Shown: piece by piece, positions 10,081-19,626 of the stretch
Layout: each line of letters opens with the position of its first letter
Position numbering within the stretch: position 1 is the first letter of the stretch
Assembly (NCBI GenBank): GCA_905221605.1
Contig: CAJNDS010000278.1
Coordinates: forward strand, 59,174-115,313
Origin: Symbiodinium natans
Lineage: Eukaryota; Sar; Dinophyceae; Suessiales; Symbiodiniaceae
DNA: 56,140 nt
Direction: 5' to 3'
Notes under the pieces: model-generated
What the model saw: the letters and a program-made list of their open reading frames with translations, nothing else
What the model was told of the DNA's origin: nothing
The model's database searches: none
Made by a program: the position numbers and the translations under genes

Positions 10081-10149
10081 AACTCTGTCATCTTCTCGCG
10101 CTGCTTCTCCACTTGCTCGTTTTGTCGGGCAAGCTCCTGGTGGAGTAAC
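10081..10149 (-). CDS. putative coiled-coil exon
   Basis: The minus strand reads LLHQELARQNEQVEKQREKM, typical long coiled-coil sequence. The upstream side is a CCCTAAA array (10150-10200), so the intron would end in GGGTTTAG, an AG supplied by the heptamer, unless the internal CCACCAG is used. Confidence 0.55.
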
Positions 10150-10422
10150 TCTAAACCCTAAACCCGAAACCCTAAACCCTAAACCCTAAACCCTAAACTT
10201 CAGGGTTTAGGTTTCGGGTTGCTTTAAGGACCTCTTGAAAAAACCTTGGGCAGGCCCCTGTTGGCAGGAGCCCTTAGAGGAAATACAACATATGAGCTTG
10301 GACGCCAAAGACTCTCCTAAATCCTTCGGGACCCCCCATGGACCCTAAGCTCCGAGCCTAAAACAGGCCCCCCACTTCCCTCAAAAAAGGTGCACTTCGA
10401 AATACCGCGAATTGGGGGATAG

Positions 10423-10487
10423 CATTGAAAGTCTGCCTCTGGCGTCCGTGGCGGCACCTTGGCCATCAACTCCAGGTGCTTGCCGCC
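10423..10487 (-). CDS. putative exon
   Basis: One minus-strand frame reads GGKHLELMAKVPPRTPEADF. Other frames are open too. Confidence 0.35.
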
Positions 10488-10574
10488 ATGACCCCAAAAC
10501 CCCCCAATTCGCGGCCATTAGCGAGCAGAAAGCAAGTACCAGCCTGCAGCCTTTAATTTCTCGATTTTTGTTGC

Positions 10575-10712
10575 TTGGAATGGGTACCCCCCCTCGCCGA
10601 CGGGTGCGGGAGCAGACGGCGCATCAGGACCAAGGGTCGTATCTTCGTGTCTTCGTGACCGCAGCACCCACGATTCCCACAGTTTCGGGTTGCCTCCCGG
10701 CGGGTCGCATGG
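10575..10712 (-). CDS. putative exon
   Basis: A longer open stretch on the minus strand reads CDPPGGNPKLWESWVLRSRR and onward to HEDTTLGPDAPSAPAP. The proline-rich tail suggests a linker. Edges uncertain. Confidence 0.4.
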
Positions 10713-10921
10713 CAGTAAGAATTGGACCCTAAACCGAAAAAACCCACAACAAAAACCAGAGGCCCCCAATCCCCACAAGCACCCCAAGAACCTGAAAGCC
10801 CCCCAGAGGCTCACAAAAAAAAACCTTGAAGCCCCTTCCAGAAGGCCATCAAGGTCGGGAAATTAAGGGGGGCCTGAACCCTAAACCCTAAACCCTAAAC
10901 CCTCAACCCAGGCATACTCGC

Positions 10922-10960
10922 CTTCACCTCGCGCTCTAGCTGCTGGATAATGTCCAGCTC
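10922..10960 (-). CDS. putative 13-codon coiled-coil micro-exon
   Basis: After CATCTGCTGCAG the minus strand reads ELDIIQQLEREVK. With the GC donor GCGAGT the exon is exactly 39 bases; with the alternative GT donor GTGAAG it is 33 bases. A CCCTAAA array (10875-10905) lies in the following intron. Length and GC donor match the micro-exon at 6907-6945. Confidence 0.55.
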
Positions 10961-10989
10961 CTGCAGCAGATGACAGGGCTTCCGGCGTG

Positions 10990-11860
10990 GGATTCACGGA
11001 TTTGGGAGATCAGAGTTTGCAGTCTGTATGGTTTGGGATTCAGCGCTTGTGACTCAAAGTTTTAGACAAGTCAGGGAAGTAGTCCCCGCCCCATACATCC
11101 TGAAGCCTAAACCTTCATCTGCGACGCCCTGAATGCGTGGAATTTAAGGGCTACCCCCCCCCCCTCACCCCCCGCGGACAAAGTAGGACATTTCAAGGCA
11201 AAGGAACCGAGCTTAGTGGCGAGGGTGAACCCCGAAACTTGAAGGAAGAGAACGGCGATGAAACTTGTCGCACAATCGTGAAGCAGTTGGTTAATACAGA
11301 AGCCTAAGACTCACCAACACTTTCCTCTTACAAACCCGAACGAATTGCCCAAGCCTCCCATTGCCGTTCTCAAATTCAATAGGCCCACATACTACATGAG
11401 AGCAGGGCAGAGCTATTCTGTATGAGCGCAAGGGCATCCTTCGCTGTGAGCCACGCAAGGGAAGAAAAGCCGCGCGTGCAACAAAACTTGGATTTCACGG
11501 GTGATTCACCGTGACATGGGCGTGGGTTCTACTGACTGTTGAGCCCCTGTCTCGTAGAATGGCATAGCACAAGACACATCGAAACGCCCAACAAGTGACA
11601 AACTCCATCAACAGGTTGAGTTTTGAGGCAACTGCCTGGTAGTATCTCTTACCCATGACACTGGGCCCTCAGCCCGAAGCCCCCTGCAACCACTTTTGAG
11701 GACTTGGCATCTCCCAGCCCGAAGGCCTCCAGCGGACCGCCCTTAAACAAAAAGATGCAGCGAAACCCCCCCCTAAAAAACTCCCCGACAAACACCTCCT
11801 GTTTAGGGTTTAGTGCTCCCAGGAGCCAACAGCTCCCTACAGCCGAAAGCCCTGAGCCGC
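10990..11860. other. stretch without recognised gene
   Basis: Mostly non-repetitive sequence lacking heptamer arrays. Open frames are short and none is convincing; the minus ORF around 11649-11921 is mainly repeat-like. Confidence 0.4.
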
Positions 11861-11876
11861 CCTTAAACCTGTAAAG

Positions 11877-11938
11877 TCGTGGTTGGTCCTCGAACCGGTA
11901 GAGCATCACCAGCAAGCACATCTGCCGGGTCCGCAGGT
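11877..11938 (-). CDS. putative exon
   Basis: The minus strand reads LRTRQMCLLVMLYRFEDQPR. Hydrophobic and aromatic content looks coding; edges unclear. Confidence 0.4.
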
Positions 11939-12116
11939 GAGAGGGTGGGTTTAGGTAGGGTTAGGGGATCTCCAACCCTCGATCACCCGAACTTGGACTC
12001 TGAGCCCTGGCCGGTTAAACAAGCCTGAGGCGTCAGCCTTTCGCCAAGCCCCCTCCCCTCCCCTAAACGCTTAGACTTGGTTTCGGGGGCTCAGGCACCA
12101 GGATCCCGATAAAAAC

Positions 12117-12198
12117 CCTAAACCCTTAAGCCCTTAAACACTTAAACCCTTAAACCCTTAAACCCTTAAACCCCTAAACCCTAAAACCCTTAAACCCT
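12117..12198. repeat. CCCTTAAA octamer array
   Basis: AAACCCTT 8-base units (one extra T relative to the heptamer), mixed with AAACCCT. Confidence 0.85.
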
Positions 12199-12252
12199 GC
12201 CAGGAGACCTTCATTTGCATCTGGGGTTGCTTTAGGATCGATCGCTTGGAAG

Positions 12253-12312
12253 CTGGGCTTGTGCCTCTGCGACGACCAGGTCCAGCACGCTCACGAACAT
12301 GGCAAAGAACTG
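12253..12312 (-). CDS. putative hydrophobic exon
   Basis: After CCGCAG the minus strand reads QFFAMFVSVLDLVVAEAQAQ. The first half is hydrophobic enough for a membrane or buried helix. Confidence 0.5.
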
Positions 12313-12485
12313 CCTGCGGCGGAAGTGGGGGCTTGGAGTTTAAGGGTTTCGGGTTTCGGGTTTGGGGTTCGGGGTTAGGGTTTCGGGTTTCGGGTTTCGG
12401 GTAAAAGGTTCACAATTCTGTTGGCCTTACGAGAAGAGCCCTCCCATTCCTAAACTCCAAACCAACCTAAGTGCTGGAAACAGCA

Positions 12486-12525
12486 GACGCCCTGCAGCTC
12501 GTCTAGGTTGAGATTCGGGCGCGCT
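12486..12525 (-). CDS. putative exon
   Basis: The minus strand reads RPNLNLDELQGV in a short island between repeat relics. Weak on its own. Confidence 0.3.
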
Positions 12526-12683
12526 CAGATTCACTAACTTGTTCTGAACAAAACCTAACCCTAAACCCTAAACCCCCCTCAAACCCTAAACCCTAAATGC
12601 ACACACACACACACACCCTAAACCCCAAACCCTAAAACTTAGACCCTCAACCTGCCAAATCGGGCTTCTTTGACCGCACTGAC

Positions 12684-12714
12684 CTGGAAACTCCTGCACA
12701 TCTAGCATCTTCGT
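12684..12714 (-). CDS. putative micro-exon with GTCAGT donor
   Basis: The minus strand reads TKMLDVQEFP followed by CCAG|GTCAGT, a good donor (complement at 12678-12683). Confidence 0.4.
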
Positions 12715-12946
12715 CTCATGGGTTTGGGGTTTAGGATTTGGGGTTGACACCCTGTTACCTGTTTCCCTGTTTCCCCGTAGAGGTTTGGGGGTATTGGGCC
12801 ACCTGGAGATTATCGAAGAGCAAGCCCCACAGCAAAACCCAGAACAGCCAAAACAAACTAGGGGTTGAAGGGTTTAGGGGTTTGGGGCTTAACTTAGGCT
12901 TCTAAGGCCCCTTTGCACTTCCCAAGCCGGAACCATTGTGGAGGCA

Positions 12947-12979
12947 CCCATCTCGTCTCGCCATGCAGTAGATGTCGTA
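12947..12979 (-). CDS. putative micro-exon
   Basis: After CTTCAAGCAG the minus strand reads YDIYCMARRDG in one frame, with a GT (GTGCCT) at the other end. Confidence 0.35.
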
Positions 12980-13002
12980 CCTGCTTGAAGGCTCATGGGT
13001 CC

Positions 13003-13066
13003 CTAAACCCTAAACCCTCAACCCTAAACCCTAAACCCTAAACCCTAAACCCTAAACCCTAAAAGG
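13003..13066. repeat. CCCTAAA array
   Basis: About nine AAACCCT units. Confidence 0.85.
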
Positions 13067-13271
13067 TTGCAAGTGCCTCTCAAAAACGTTATTTGGCAGC
13101 TGCTAGCCTGCTTACGCCCATTTACTGGCGCATGCCGAGGTTTTGGGCGTAAGAGCTTAAATTTACAAGCTACCGCTGGATCCTCCCCTCCCCCAAATGT
13201 TCACCCATTCCTCACTCATGCCGACAGTTCCCATTGAGGTATGAGAGTAATCTGCGTGGCCGAGAGAGAGA

Positions 13272-13312
13272 GTTTGTGGCGCTTGCGAAGCTCCATCTCA
13301 GCAGCTTGCGAA
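13272..13312 (-). CDS. putative exon
   Basis: One minus-strand frame reads QAAEMELRKRHKL, helix-forming and charged. Frame uncertain. Confidence 0.35.
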
Positions 13313-13404
13313 GCTGGAAACTTCCGATCCGTGTCGGGATCCTATGATATAGCCACGGTGCCCTTGACTGGCTGGCCATAAACCCGAAAGATTAGAGAGA
13401 CTTA

Positions 13405-13485
13405 ATGAAGGAATGAATGAATGAATGAATGAATGAATGAGTGAATGAGTGAATAAATGATAAGTAATTAGTTAAATAAAGTATA
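13405..13485. repeat. AATG microsatellite
   Basis: Tandem AATG units grading into AGTG and AATA variants. Confidence 0.9.
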
Positions 13486-13560
13486 TGAAGAAGAATGATC
13501 ATAAACTAATCCCAATGACTCAGGAACCCTGAGCCCCAAACCCTTCGAACCCAGAGCCAG

Positions 13561-13613
13561 GGCACACTATCAACATCAGCCCCGTCAAGATGCCAATCAG
13601 CAGCTTGGCCTCT
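13561..13613 (-). CDS. putative membrane-helix exon
   Basis: After CCTCGCAG the minus strand reads AEAKLLIGILTGLMLIVCP, a typical transmembrane segment. The plus strand carries the GGGGGTATAA repeat just beyond it. Confidence 0.45.
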
Positions 13614-13639
13614 GCGAGGTTTGAGGGGTGTAAAATGGG

Positions 13640-13720
13640 AGGAAGGGGGGAAGGGGGGTATAAGGGGGGTATAAGGGGGGTATGAGGGGGGTATAAGGGG
13701 GGTACAAGAGGGGGGGGTTA
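13640..13720. repeat. GGGGGTATAA tandem repeat
   Basis: Six to seven imperfect 10-11 base units of GGGGGGTATAA. The proline/tyrosine ORF on the minus strand is its translation. Confidence 0.85.
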
Positions 13721-14270
13721 CAAGATAAGTTATGCTGTGGAGTTTTAGGGCTTTGGGGTTTCGGCAGCGGCAAGGATTCTGCGTTGAAAGGTCTTCGAGG
13801 CATCCGTTGTATGGGGGGAGCTTAGAGGGTTCGCCTTCAGGATTTAGGGTTCAAGGTTCGGGGTCTAGATTCGGGCTGGGGTTGGAGGATCTGCTGCGGA
13901 TGGTTAAGGTTTACGCAATTGCTTCTGACGCAATTGCCTCTGAACGCTGCGGCATCAGGCTTTAAAGCAAAGGTCTTAGTGGGGTCTCCGAAACTATCTG
14001 AAAGCTGCTTCTTCTTAATTGGGTCTTAGAGACGGAGGACACCGACAGATCGAATCCTAGAATTTGCATTAAATTATCGCGCCCCAAACCCAAAACCCTA
14101 AAGCTCTTGGTACCTCCCTAAACTTAACGCAGGGCATTTGGGGCCCCTGCGTCTTCAGTTCCGGCTTAGACGCTAAACCCTGAACCCTGAAGCCTAAGCC
14201 CTCAGCCCTAAACCCTAAACCCTAAACGGGTTCAGGGCCGAAGTTTTGGGTGAGTCTGGGGAGCCCCGCA

Positions 14271-14336
14271 TGCTCGAAGGAGAGAATTATGAGGTGGCCG
14301 CAGAAGCAGCGGATCTCCTTGGGGTAGGAGTCCTCC
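14271..14336 (-). CDS. putative exon
   Basis: The minus strand reads EDSYPKEIRCFCGHLIILSF then EHA. Protein-like with a Cys pair and hydrophobic stretch. A TTTAGGG array starts at 14345 on the upstream side. Confidence 0.5.
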
Positions 14337-14344
14337 CAAGAAGC

Positions 14345-14515
14345 AGCTTCGGGTTTAGGGTTTAGGGTTTAGGGTTTAGGGTTTAGGGTTTAGGGTTTGG
14401 GGTTTGGGGTTTGGGGTTTGGGGTTTGGGGTTTGAGGTTTGGGGTTTGGGGTTTGGGGTTTAGGGTTTGGGGTTTAGGGTTTGGGGTTTGGGGTTTGGGG
14501 TTTGGGGTTTGGGGC
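14345..14515. repeat. TTTAGGG to TTTGGGG array
   Basis: Seven TTTAGGG units change sharply into about sixteen TTTGGGG units with occasional TTTAGGG. The boundary suggests separate expansion of a point variant. Confidence 0.95.
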
Positions 14516-14861
14516 AGTTTGTGGTTCAGCGTTTTTCGGGGCAGACAACAAGGCGGGAGGCTGCTTTGGAGGATTTAGGGAGTCTTAGGGCCAAGAGATA
14601 GAGGGCTCAGGGCCCTTCTTATTCCAAAAACATGAACTTCCCTGAGCCCCAAGCCCACACCGCAGCAAATTTTTGTAGGTCTTTGCAGCTATTCTATGGG
14701 ACCCTAAACCCTAAACCCTACACCCCAAACCCTAAACCCTAAACCCCAGAGCTCCCAGAGCTGATAGTGGCTTTCGGCTTTAGGGTAGGACCCTAGAACC
14801 CCACAGCCCCCCAAACCATGAAGCCCCAAAAGGACCCCCGGCTTAGGGTGAGCTGAAAGTT

Positions 14862-14880
14862 ATGTGTGTGTGTGTGTGTT
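14862..14880. repeat. TG dinucleotide run
   Basis: Short TG microsatellite; a matching CA run occurs at 12600-12615. Confidence 0.85.
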
Positions 14881-15016
14881 GCTGGGGATTAGGGTTTGAG
14901 GGCTTTAGGGCGTTAGGCGGCAAAGGGTTTTGGGTTCTAGGGCAAAGGCGCAAGTGGCCCAAACTCAATCCCCCCCCCAAAACAATCACCCAAACAATGC
15001 CCCCCACCCCCGACCC

Positions 15017-15072
15017 TCTGCGCGGTGCTTGGTCCTTCGTCTCGCTACTTTTGATGTAGAACTGACGCGGCC
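15017..15072 (-). CDS. putative exon
   Basis: After CCCTGCCCAG the minus strand reads PRQFYIKSSETKDQAPR and ends near AGAGG|GTCGGG. Both edges are plausible splice sites. Confidence 0.5.
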
Positions 15073-15344
15073 TGGGCAGGGGTGGCTCCGAAACCTGAAC
15101 CCTAAGCCCTAAACCCTCAACACACTTGGCAAAACAGGAAGCTCATGAAAGCTTTACGGCTTCAGGACCTTAAGGTTTGACGGGCTTTGGAGCTCATCAA
15201 GTGTACGAGAATAAGAGAGGCTTCTTGGCTTAAGAGACCTTGTTGGAATTGGGCATCGGGGCTTTTTGGGCAACCAAGCTTCGGTTTGCTGTTCATGCTG
15301 CTGGAAGGCCGAGGGGCATGGGATTCTCAGATTTTTCGGGGCCT

Positions 15345-15475
15345 CTCAAACCTAAACCCTCACCACCCTAAACACCCCCTAAACCCAAAAACCCTAAACC
15401 CCAAACCCTAAACCCTAAACCCCAAACCCCAAACCCCAAACCCTAAACCCTAAACCCCCAAACCCCCAATCCCCC
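15345..15475. repeat. CCCTAAA / CCCCAAA array
   Basis: Mixed AAACCCT and AAACCCC units. Confidence 0.85.
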
Positions 15476-15480
15476 AACCC

Positions 15481-15551
15481 GTTGAAGCCCTGGGCTGGGC
15501 CCAGGGACCCGCCCAGCTGCAGCCAGGAGAGGCGGCCCTTGCGGGATCCTT
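15481..15551 (-). CDS. putative exon
   Basis: The minus strand reads GSRKGRLSWLQLGGSLGPAQ then GFN, between an AAACCC array and a TTTAGGG-rich stretch (15555-15700). Confidence 0.4.
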
Positions 15552-15554
15552 GGG

Positions 15555-15700
15555 GGTACGGGTTTGAGGGTTTGAGGGGTTTAGGGTTCTAGGGTTTTAG
15601 GGGGTGTAGGAGGGTTTATAGGGTTTGGGGTTTAAGAGTTTCGGGTTTCGGGTTCAGGGTTTAGGGTTTAGGGTTGAAGGTTCCGGGTTTGGGGTTTAGG
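15555..15700. repeat. TTTAGGG array, degenerate
   Basis: TTTAGGG, TTTGAGG, TTCGGG and TTCAGGG variants on the plus strand. Together with 15345-15475 this places opposite-orientation repeats on each side of the exon at 15481. Confidence 0.8.
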
Positions 15701-15892
15701 GTTTAAAGGGGCTTCGGACTTGGGGCTCGTGGGCGTTTGGGTTTTGGGGCTTAGCGGCTTATAGGGGTGTAGGGTTTAAGTGGGCTTTAGGGGTTTAAGG
15801 GAGCTTTAGGGGTTTCGCGTTTTAGGGTTTAGGTTAGGGTCTTGCGTTTTGGGTATTAAGGGGCTTGGGGGTTATAGAGCTTAGGTTGTGAG

Positions 15893-15946
15893 AAGCCATG
15901 TACCCGAAACTAGTGGCTTCGGCCAATCTTTCACCAGGGCGAAGGG
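15893..15946 (-). CDS. putative exon
   Basis: The minus strand reads ALVKDWPKPLVSGTW. Edges not resolved. Confidence 0.3.
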
Positions 15947-16329
15947 TGGCGGGGGGGAGCGGGGCACCCCTTGCTGCAGGAAGTTAGAAAGAGTTTCGGA
16001 TTTAGGGTTAAACCCTAAACCCTAAACCCCAAACCCTCAACCCTAGACAGCGCGGGGTGCCCAAACGGGACCATGATCTTGAGAACTGACCATGCATGCA
16101 CTCACTCACATACATTTCTAAGGAACCTTGTATACACTCACAACAACCATAAGCAAAACCGATGCACCTCTAAAGCCCGATACCCCCACAACCCCATAAA
16201 CATCCACAAACATCCCGTAAAGCTGTCTCAACGCCTGCCACAAGAAAACTATGAGAACATCTCTCTTTGCAAACGAAAGCCATCAGGTGGCCTCCAAAAA
16301 AAAGCCCTAAAACCTTCAAAACCTAAACC

Positions 16330-16615
16330 CCAAACCCCGAAACCCTGAACACCCAACATCCCCGCAAACCCCAAACATCCCCCAAAAACTCTAAACCCTA
16401 AATGCACACTAAACCCTAAACTCCCCTAAACCCCTAAGGCCTCTAAACCTCGAAAACCCTTCACATCCCCAAACCCTAAACCCTAAATGTACATCAAACC
16501 CCAACTCCCCTAAACCCCTAAAGCCTCTAAACCCCGAAACCCCTAGCATCCCCCGAAAGCCTAAACCCTAAACCCTAAACCCTAAACCCCAAACCCCAAA
16601 CCCTAAACCCTACAA
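16330..16615. repeat. CCCTAAA degenerate block with 100-bp duplication
   Basis: AAACCCT relics. The stretch near 16390-16450 (CCCTAAATGCACACTAAACC onward) recurs near 16477-16540 with small changes, so a unit of about 90 bp was duplicated. Confidence 0.7.
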
Positions 16616-16632
16616 ACTTCCCCAAACCTCCA

Positions 16633-16727
16633 GCCCAGCCCAGTGCGGCTCAAGGGGCTCTGGCCCAGGCTGGCAGAGGACGAGGCGGGCGCTGGCAGCT
16701 CAAGCCTCGCAAAGGGCGCCAGTGCCT
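16633..16727 (-). CDS. putative exon
   Basis: The minus strand reads ALAPFARLELPAPASSSASL and onward to GQSPLSRTGLGW. Ala/Ser/Pro-rich, probably a linker. Confidence 0.4.
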
Positions 16728-16744
16728 TTTTAAGGCAGATTTCT

Positions 16745-16925
16745 GAGTTTAGGGTTTAGGGTTTGGGCTTTGGGGTTTAGGGTTTAGTCGGGTTTCGGGT
16801 TTCGGGTTTCGGGTTTGGGGTTTGGGGTTTGGGGTTTGGGGTTTGGGGTTTGGGGTTTGGGGTTTGGGGTTTGGGGTTTGGGGTTTGGGGTTTGGGGTTT
16901 GGGGTTTGGGGTTTAGGGTTTGGGA
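16745..16925. repeat. TTTGGGG array
   Basis: About fifteen TTTGGGG units, preceded by TTTCGGG and TTTAGGG units. This is the second block where the G variant has expanded. Confidence 0.95.
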
Positions 16926-17119
16926 AATGAGGGGTTTGGCATGTTAGGGGTGTTGTGGCTGCAGGATGTGAGGAATTTAGCGAAACTGTGCTTTATTGGT
17001 TGCAGGCCCCTAATGAAACCCCTGAACCCCTTCAACTCCCCTTCAGCTCCCGAAACGGCTCCCCTGTAACTTCTGAAGCCCCTGACCCTCCGGGCCCCTA
17101 GCAGCCGCGTGTGCCGCGC

Positions 17120-17176
17120 TTCCGTCTGCGTCATTCTTCGGAGGTCGTTCTTGTTCTTCCTCAGGAGCTGCGCGTC
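17120..17176 (-). CDS. putative coiled-coil exon with GC donor
   Basis: Between CCGGCACAG and the GC donor GAA|GCGCGG, 57 bases (19 codons) read DAQLLRKNKNDLRRMTQTE on the minus strand. Heptad-like and highly charged. Confidence 0.55.
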
Positions 17177-17384
17177 CTGTGCCGGGCTGGGTTAGTTCGG
17201 GTTAGGGGGGGGTTCGGGGTTCGGGGCTCGGGGTTTGGGGTTGGGGGTTAGGTAGGGGTTTGGGCTTAGTTAGGCGTTATGGGTTAAGGGTCCCCGAAAA
17301 CCCTAAAGCGCCTGAAGCTCTAAGCTTTAAGTGCTGTAGATATGTTCTGCGCCGCCCTTGCCAAGTTAACAGCTCCGGTTTTGG

Positions 17385-17475
17385 TCTGGGACCGAGGCTT
17401 CCAGTAGCCAAAGCGAGATGCAGCGCACTGTCCTGGTCTCTCTGGGTGCTGATGAAGCGTACCTCCAACAGCACA
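17385..17475 (-). CDS. putative exon
   Basis: The minus strand reads LLEVRFISTQRDQDSALHLA and onward LATGSLGPRP. Composition is clearly protein-like. DSALHLALATG resembles an ankyrin-type turn, but one fragment is not enough to assign it. Confidence 0.5.
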
Positions 17476-17559
17476 GGGCCCTCAAGTTAAGGGTTCAGAG
17501 TTTGGAGCTTACTTAGAGTTTTCTGGTTTAGGATATGGGGCTCATTGAGGGTGCCAGGG

Positions 17560-17805
17560 TCTGGATCAAACTCGGCTACTGTTGCTGCGAATGCCGGTGA
17601 TGGTCAGGGGATTGGGAAGCCGACAAGGCCCGGTGCAGCTCCAATGATGCGTGGGTTCAAGACTTAGAGTCTCAAGCGGGGTTGGGGTCTCAAAGCCCTG
17701 GCCAGCTCTCAGCTGATGCTCCTTTTGCTCCGGGGTTTGGGTGGCAAAACGCCGGGCTAGCTACAACTGATGCTCATGATGCTCCAAGCCCGTGCTAGCT
17801 CCAAT
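17560..17805 (-). repeat. degenerate satellite copies, inverted
   Basis: Three or so diverged copies of the 53-bp satellite of 19.6-25.7 kb, in opposite orientation. Landmarks are GGGGTTGGGGTCTCAAAGCC, CAGCTGATGCTCCTTTTGCTC and CAACTGATGCTCATGATGCTC. They lie on the other side of the 317-residue gene. Confidence 0.7.
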
Positions 17806-18245
17806 CATACGCGTTAGGTATGTGTGCGTGTGTGGGTGCACGCAGCTTTGTAATAGTACAGCTGTGCCGTAAACTATGTTTAACGAGACATGTTGTTGGT
17901 TAGCAGCCGTGCTGGGAATGCGGGGCATGTCAATCGGCTGATGTTTTCGCCACCGCTCAGGACTCGCTGTACGAAGCAAGTTGAGGCTTTAGGGTTTTGG
18001 GGCGTGTTTCGTGCGGAACCGCAAACACAGACATGGTGAAAGATAAAGCACAGAGTTGCCGCACAAGCTACCGATTTTCTGCTGAACCGTAACCCACCTC
18101 TTGGGCAAAAAGGTTTGGGCTATGCATCTGCGCATGGCCTGTTTGACCAGAAGACGAAACCTGCCTGCCCCGGCCCCGGGCCCCCTCCCCCCCCGCTGAT
18201 GTCACTCCTCGAAAAACGCAGCCCAATCGTCGCCAGATCCAAACA

Positions 18246-19199
18246 TCACCTGATACAGCTCACGTCCGGCCCTCCTTTCAGAGTCAATGCCTCAGCGCAC
18301 GAAGCTGGTATGTTGCGGTGTTCCCAGCTTCCATCAGGAAACCGTGCGAACCAGCCACCGATGGAAGACATGGAAACGTATTCTGGGGATTCCTCGCTCG
18401 ACTCGAGAAGGCGGTCAAGAGATCGGGGCACCCGTAACCATGTGGTCGAGCCGTCCTCGCGTCTCAACCAATAGCCGCCATCGGGAGAAAATGCCACGGC
18501 CTCTACTGCTGGCCCCTGTCTGACAGCCTTACTGAAAGAACGGGACGCGCCGTCCCAGATTTGATTTCCCTGCTCGAACGCGATGAAATACCGGCCATCG
18601 CTGCCACAAAAAACCTTGGATGGGTCATTATCTGACTCTTGCAGCTCCTCTTCAATCGCATCATGCATATCATCTGGCATGCCTCTGTACTTCCATGAAC
18701 CATCTGACCTAAACAGGAAGTATCCAGGCTCGTCAAGATTCAACGCCAAGCAATCAGGCTCATCACTCTCTGGATCATAGGAATCCAGCAGCGACTGCTC
18801 TATTCTACCATCAGAGATGCATACCCAAAGTTTCCAAGAGCTAGACGATGAGGACGTGTCGCTTTGCAGGTTCAATTGCGGCTGACCTCGGACGCGAACC
18901 GAGACTCCCATGTTGTCCGTCGTGAACCTGTTGCGTGGGATTTGTTGGTTGGCAACCTGGACTTTGATGGTGCGGAGGAAGCCCTTGGTCTCCAGGCTCT
19001 TGAACACCCAAAGGCGCCGGTTCCCGTTGTATGCAAACCAGAGGTCACCAACTCTTGTGACTTTCATGAGGGGGATGACACTGATGTGAGTGCGTCCAGA
19101 CTCCAGCTCTGCCAGTGTGTTGATCAACAATCTGCCGCAGCTGAATCGGTGGCTTATAGAGTCATGGGAGAACCTCACATTGCTCGGCCGTATGTCCAT
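18246..19199 (-). CDS. NRRLW-domain protein with DGSW-type repeats
   Basis: Intronless ORF of 317 residues with an ATG start. Residues about 35-85 (HISVIPLMKVTRVGDLWFAY then NGNRRLWVFKSLE) resemble a small domain recurrent in symbiodiniacean proteins and distantly ParB-like around NRRLW. From about 155 there are three or four imperfect repeats: LFRSDGSWKYRGMP, FCGSDGRYFIAFEQGNQIW, FSPDGGYWLRREDGSTTW, SIGGWFARFPDGSWEHR. Each has an aromatic beta-strand pattern followed by a D/E-rich helix. This suggests a small beta-propeller or stacked-blade fold; no catalytic motif is visible. A Ser run sits at about 116-121. Function unknown. No spliced-leader relic is seen upstream. Satellite DNA lies on both sides. 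Confidence 0.75.
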   Translation of the reverse strand: MDIRPSNVRFSHDSISHRFSCGRLLINTLAELESGRTHISVIPLMKVTRVGDLWFAYNGNRRLWVFKSLETKGFLRTIKVQVANQQIPRNRFTTDNMGVSVRVRGQPQLNLQSDTSSSSSSWKLWVCISDGRIEQSLLDSYDPESDEPDCLALNLDEPGYFLFRSDGSWKYRGMPDDMHDAIEEELQESDNDPSKVFCGSDGRYFIAFEQGNQIWDGASRSFSKAVRQGPAVEAVAFSPDGGYWLRREDGSTTWLRVPRSLDRLLESSEESPEYVSMSSIGGWFARFPDGSWEHRNIPASCAEALTLKGGPDVSCIR

Positions 19200-19625
19200 G
19201 ATGCAAGCAAAGTTGCTAGATCGAACTCACGCACAGCCCGTTCAATTGGCAGGCGCAAAAGCCTGGACAAAAAGAAAACACGGCCGGGAACCTATAAGCC
19301 AAGGTCTTCTTACAATGCCAAGCCTGTCTGAACGCCTAGCATTTCAGAGACCTGTGCCGAAGTTTGATCCTGGAATGCACCGGGAGGGAAGCGAACATAG
19401 ACTTGCAGCATAGACTGCAGAAGCGGTAGCCTTCACGGAAAAAAACCCTGTCGTAAGTTCATGTCAAATCGCACTGCGTGTGGTCTGCATTTAGGGCTTC
19501 AACCTCTAACATTATGGGGATGCGTTCCCTGATTTTCTATGTGCTCTGGGCTCTGCCTCCAGTCTAAAGCGAAATCACTGATAAACTAAAGGCAATGAAC
19601 AGCCTACCGGTGGCCCCGCAAACTG
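19200..19625. other. upstream flank of the 317-residue gene
   Basis: Non-repetitive sequence without a convincing further exon. It would hold the 5' leader and trans-splice acceptor of the minus-strand gene, but I cannot pick the site. Confidence 0.4.
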
Positions 19626-19626
19626 T

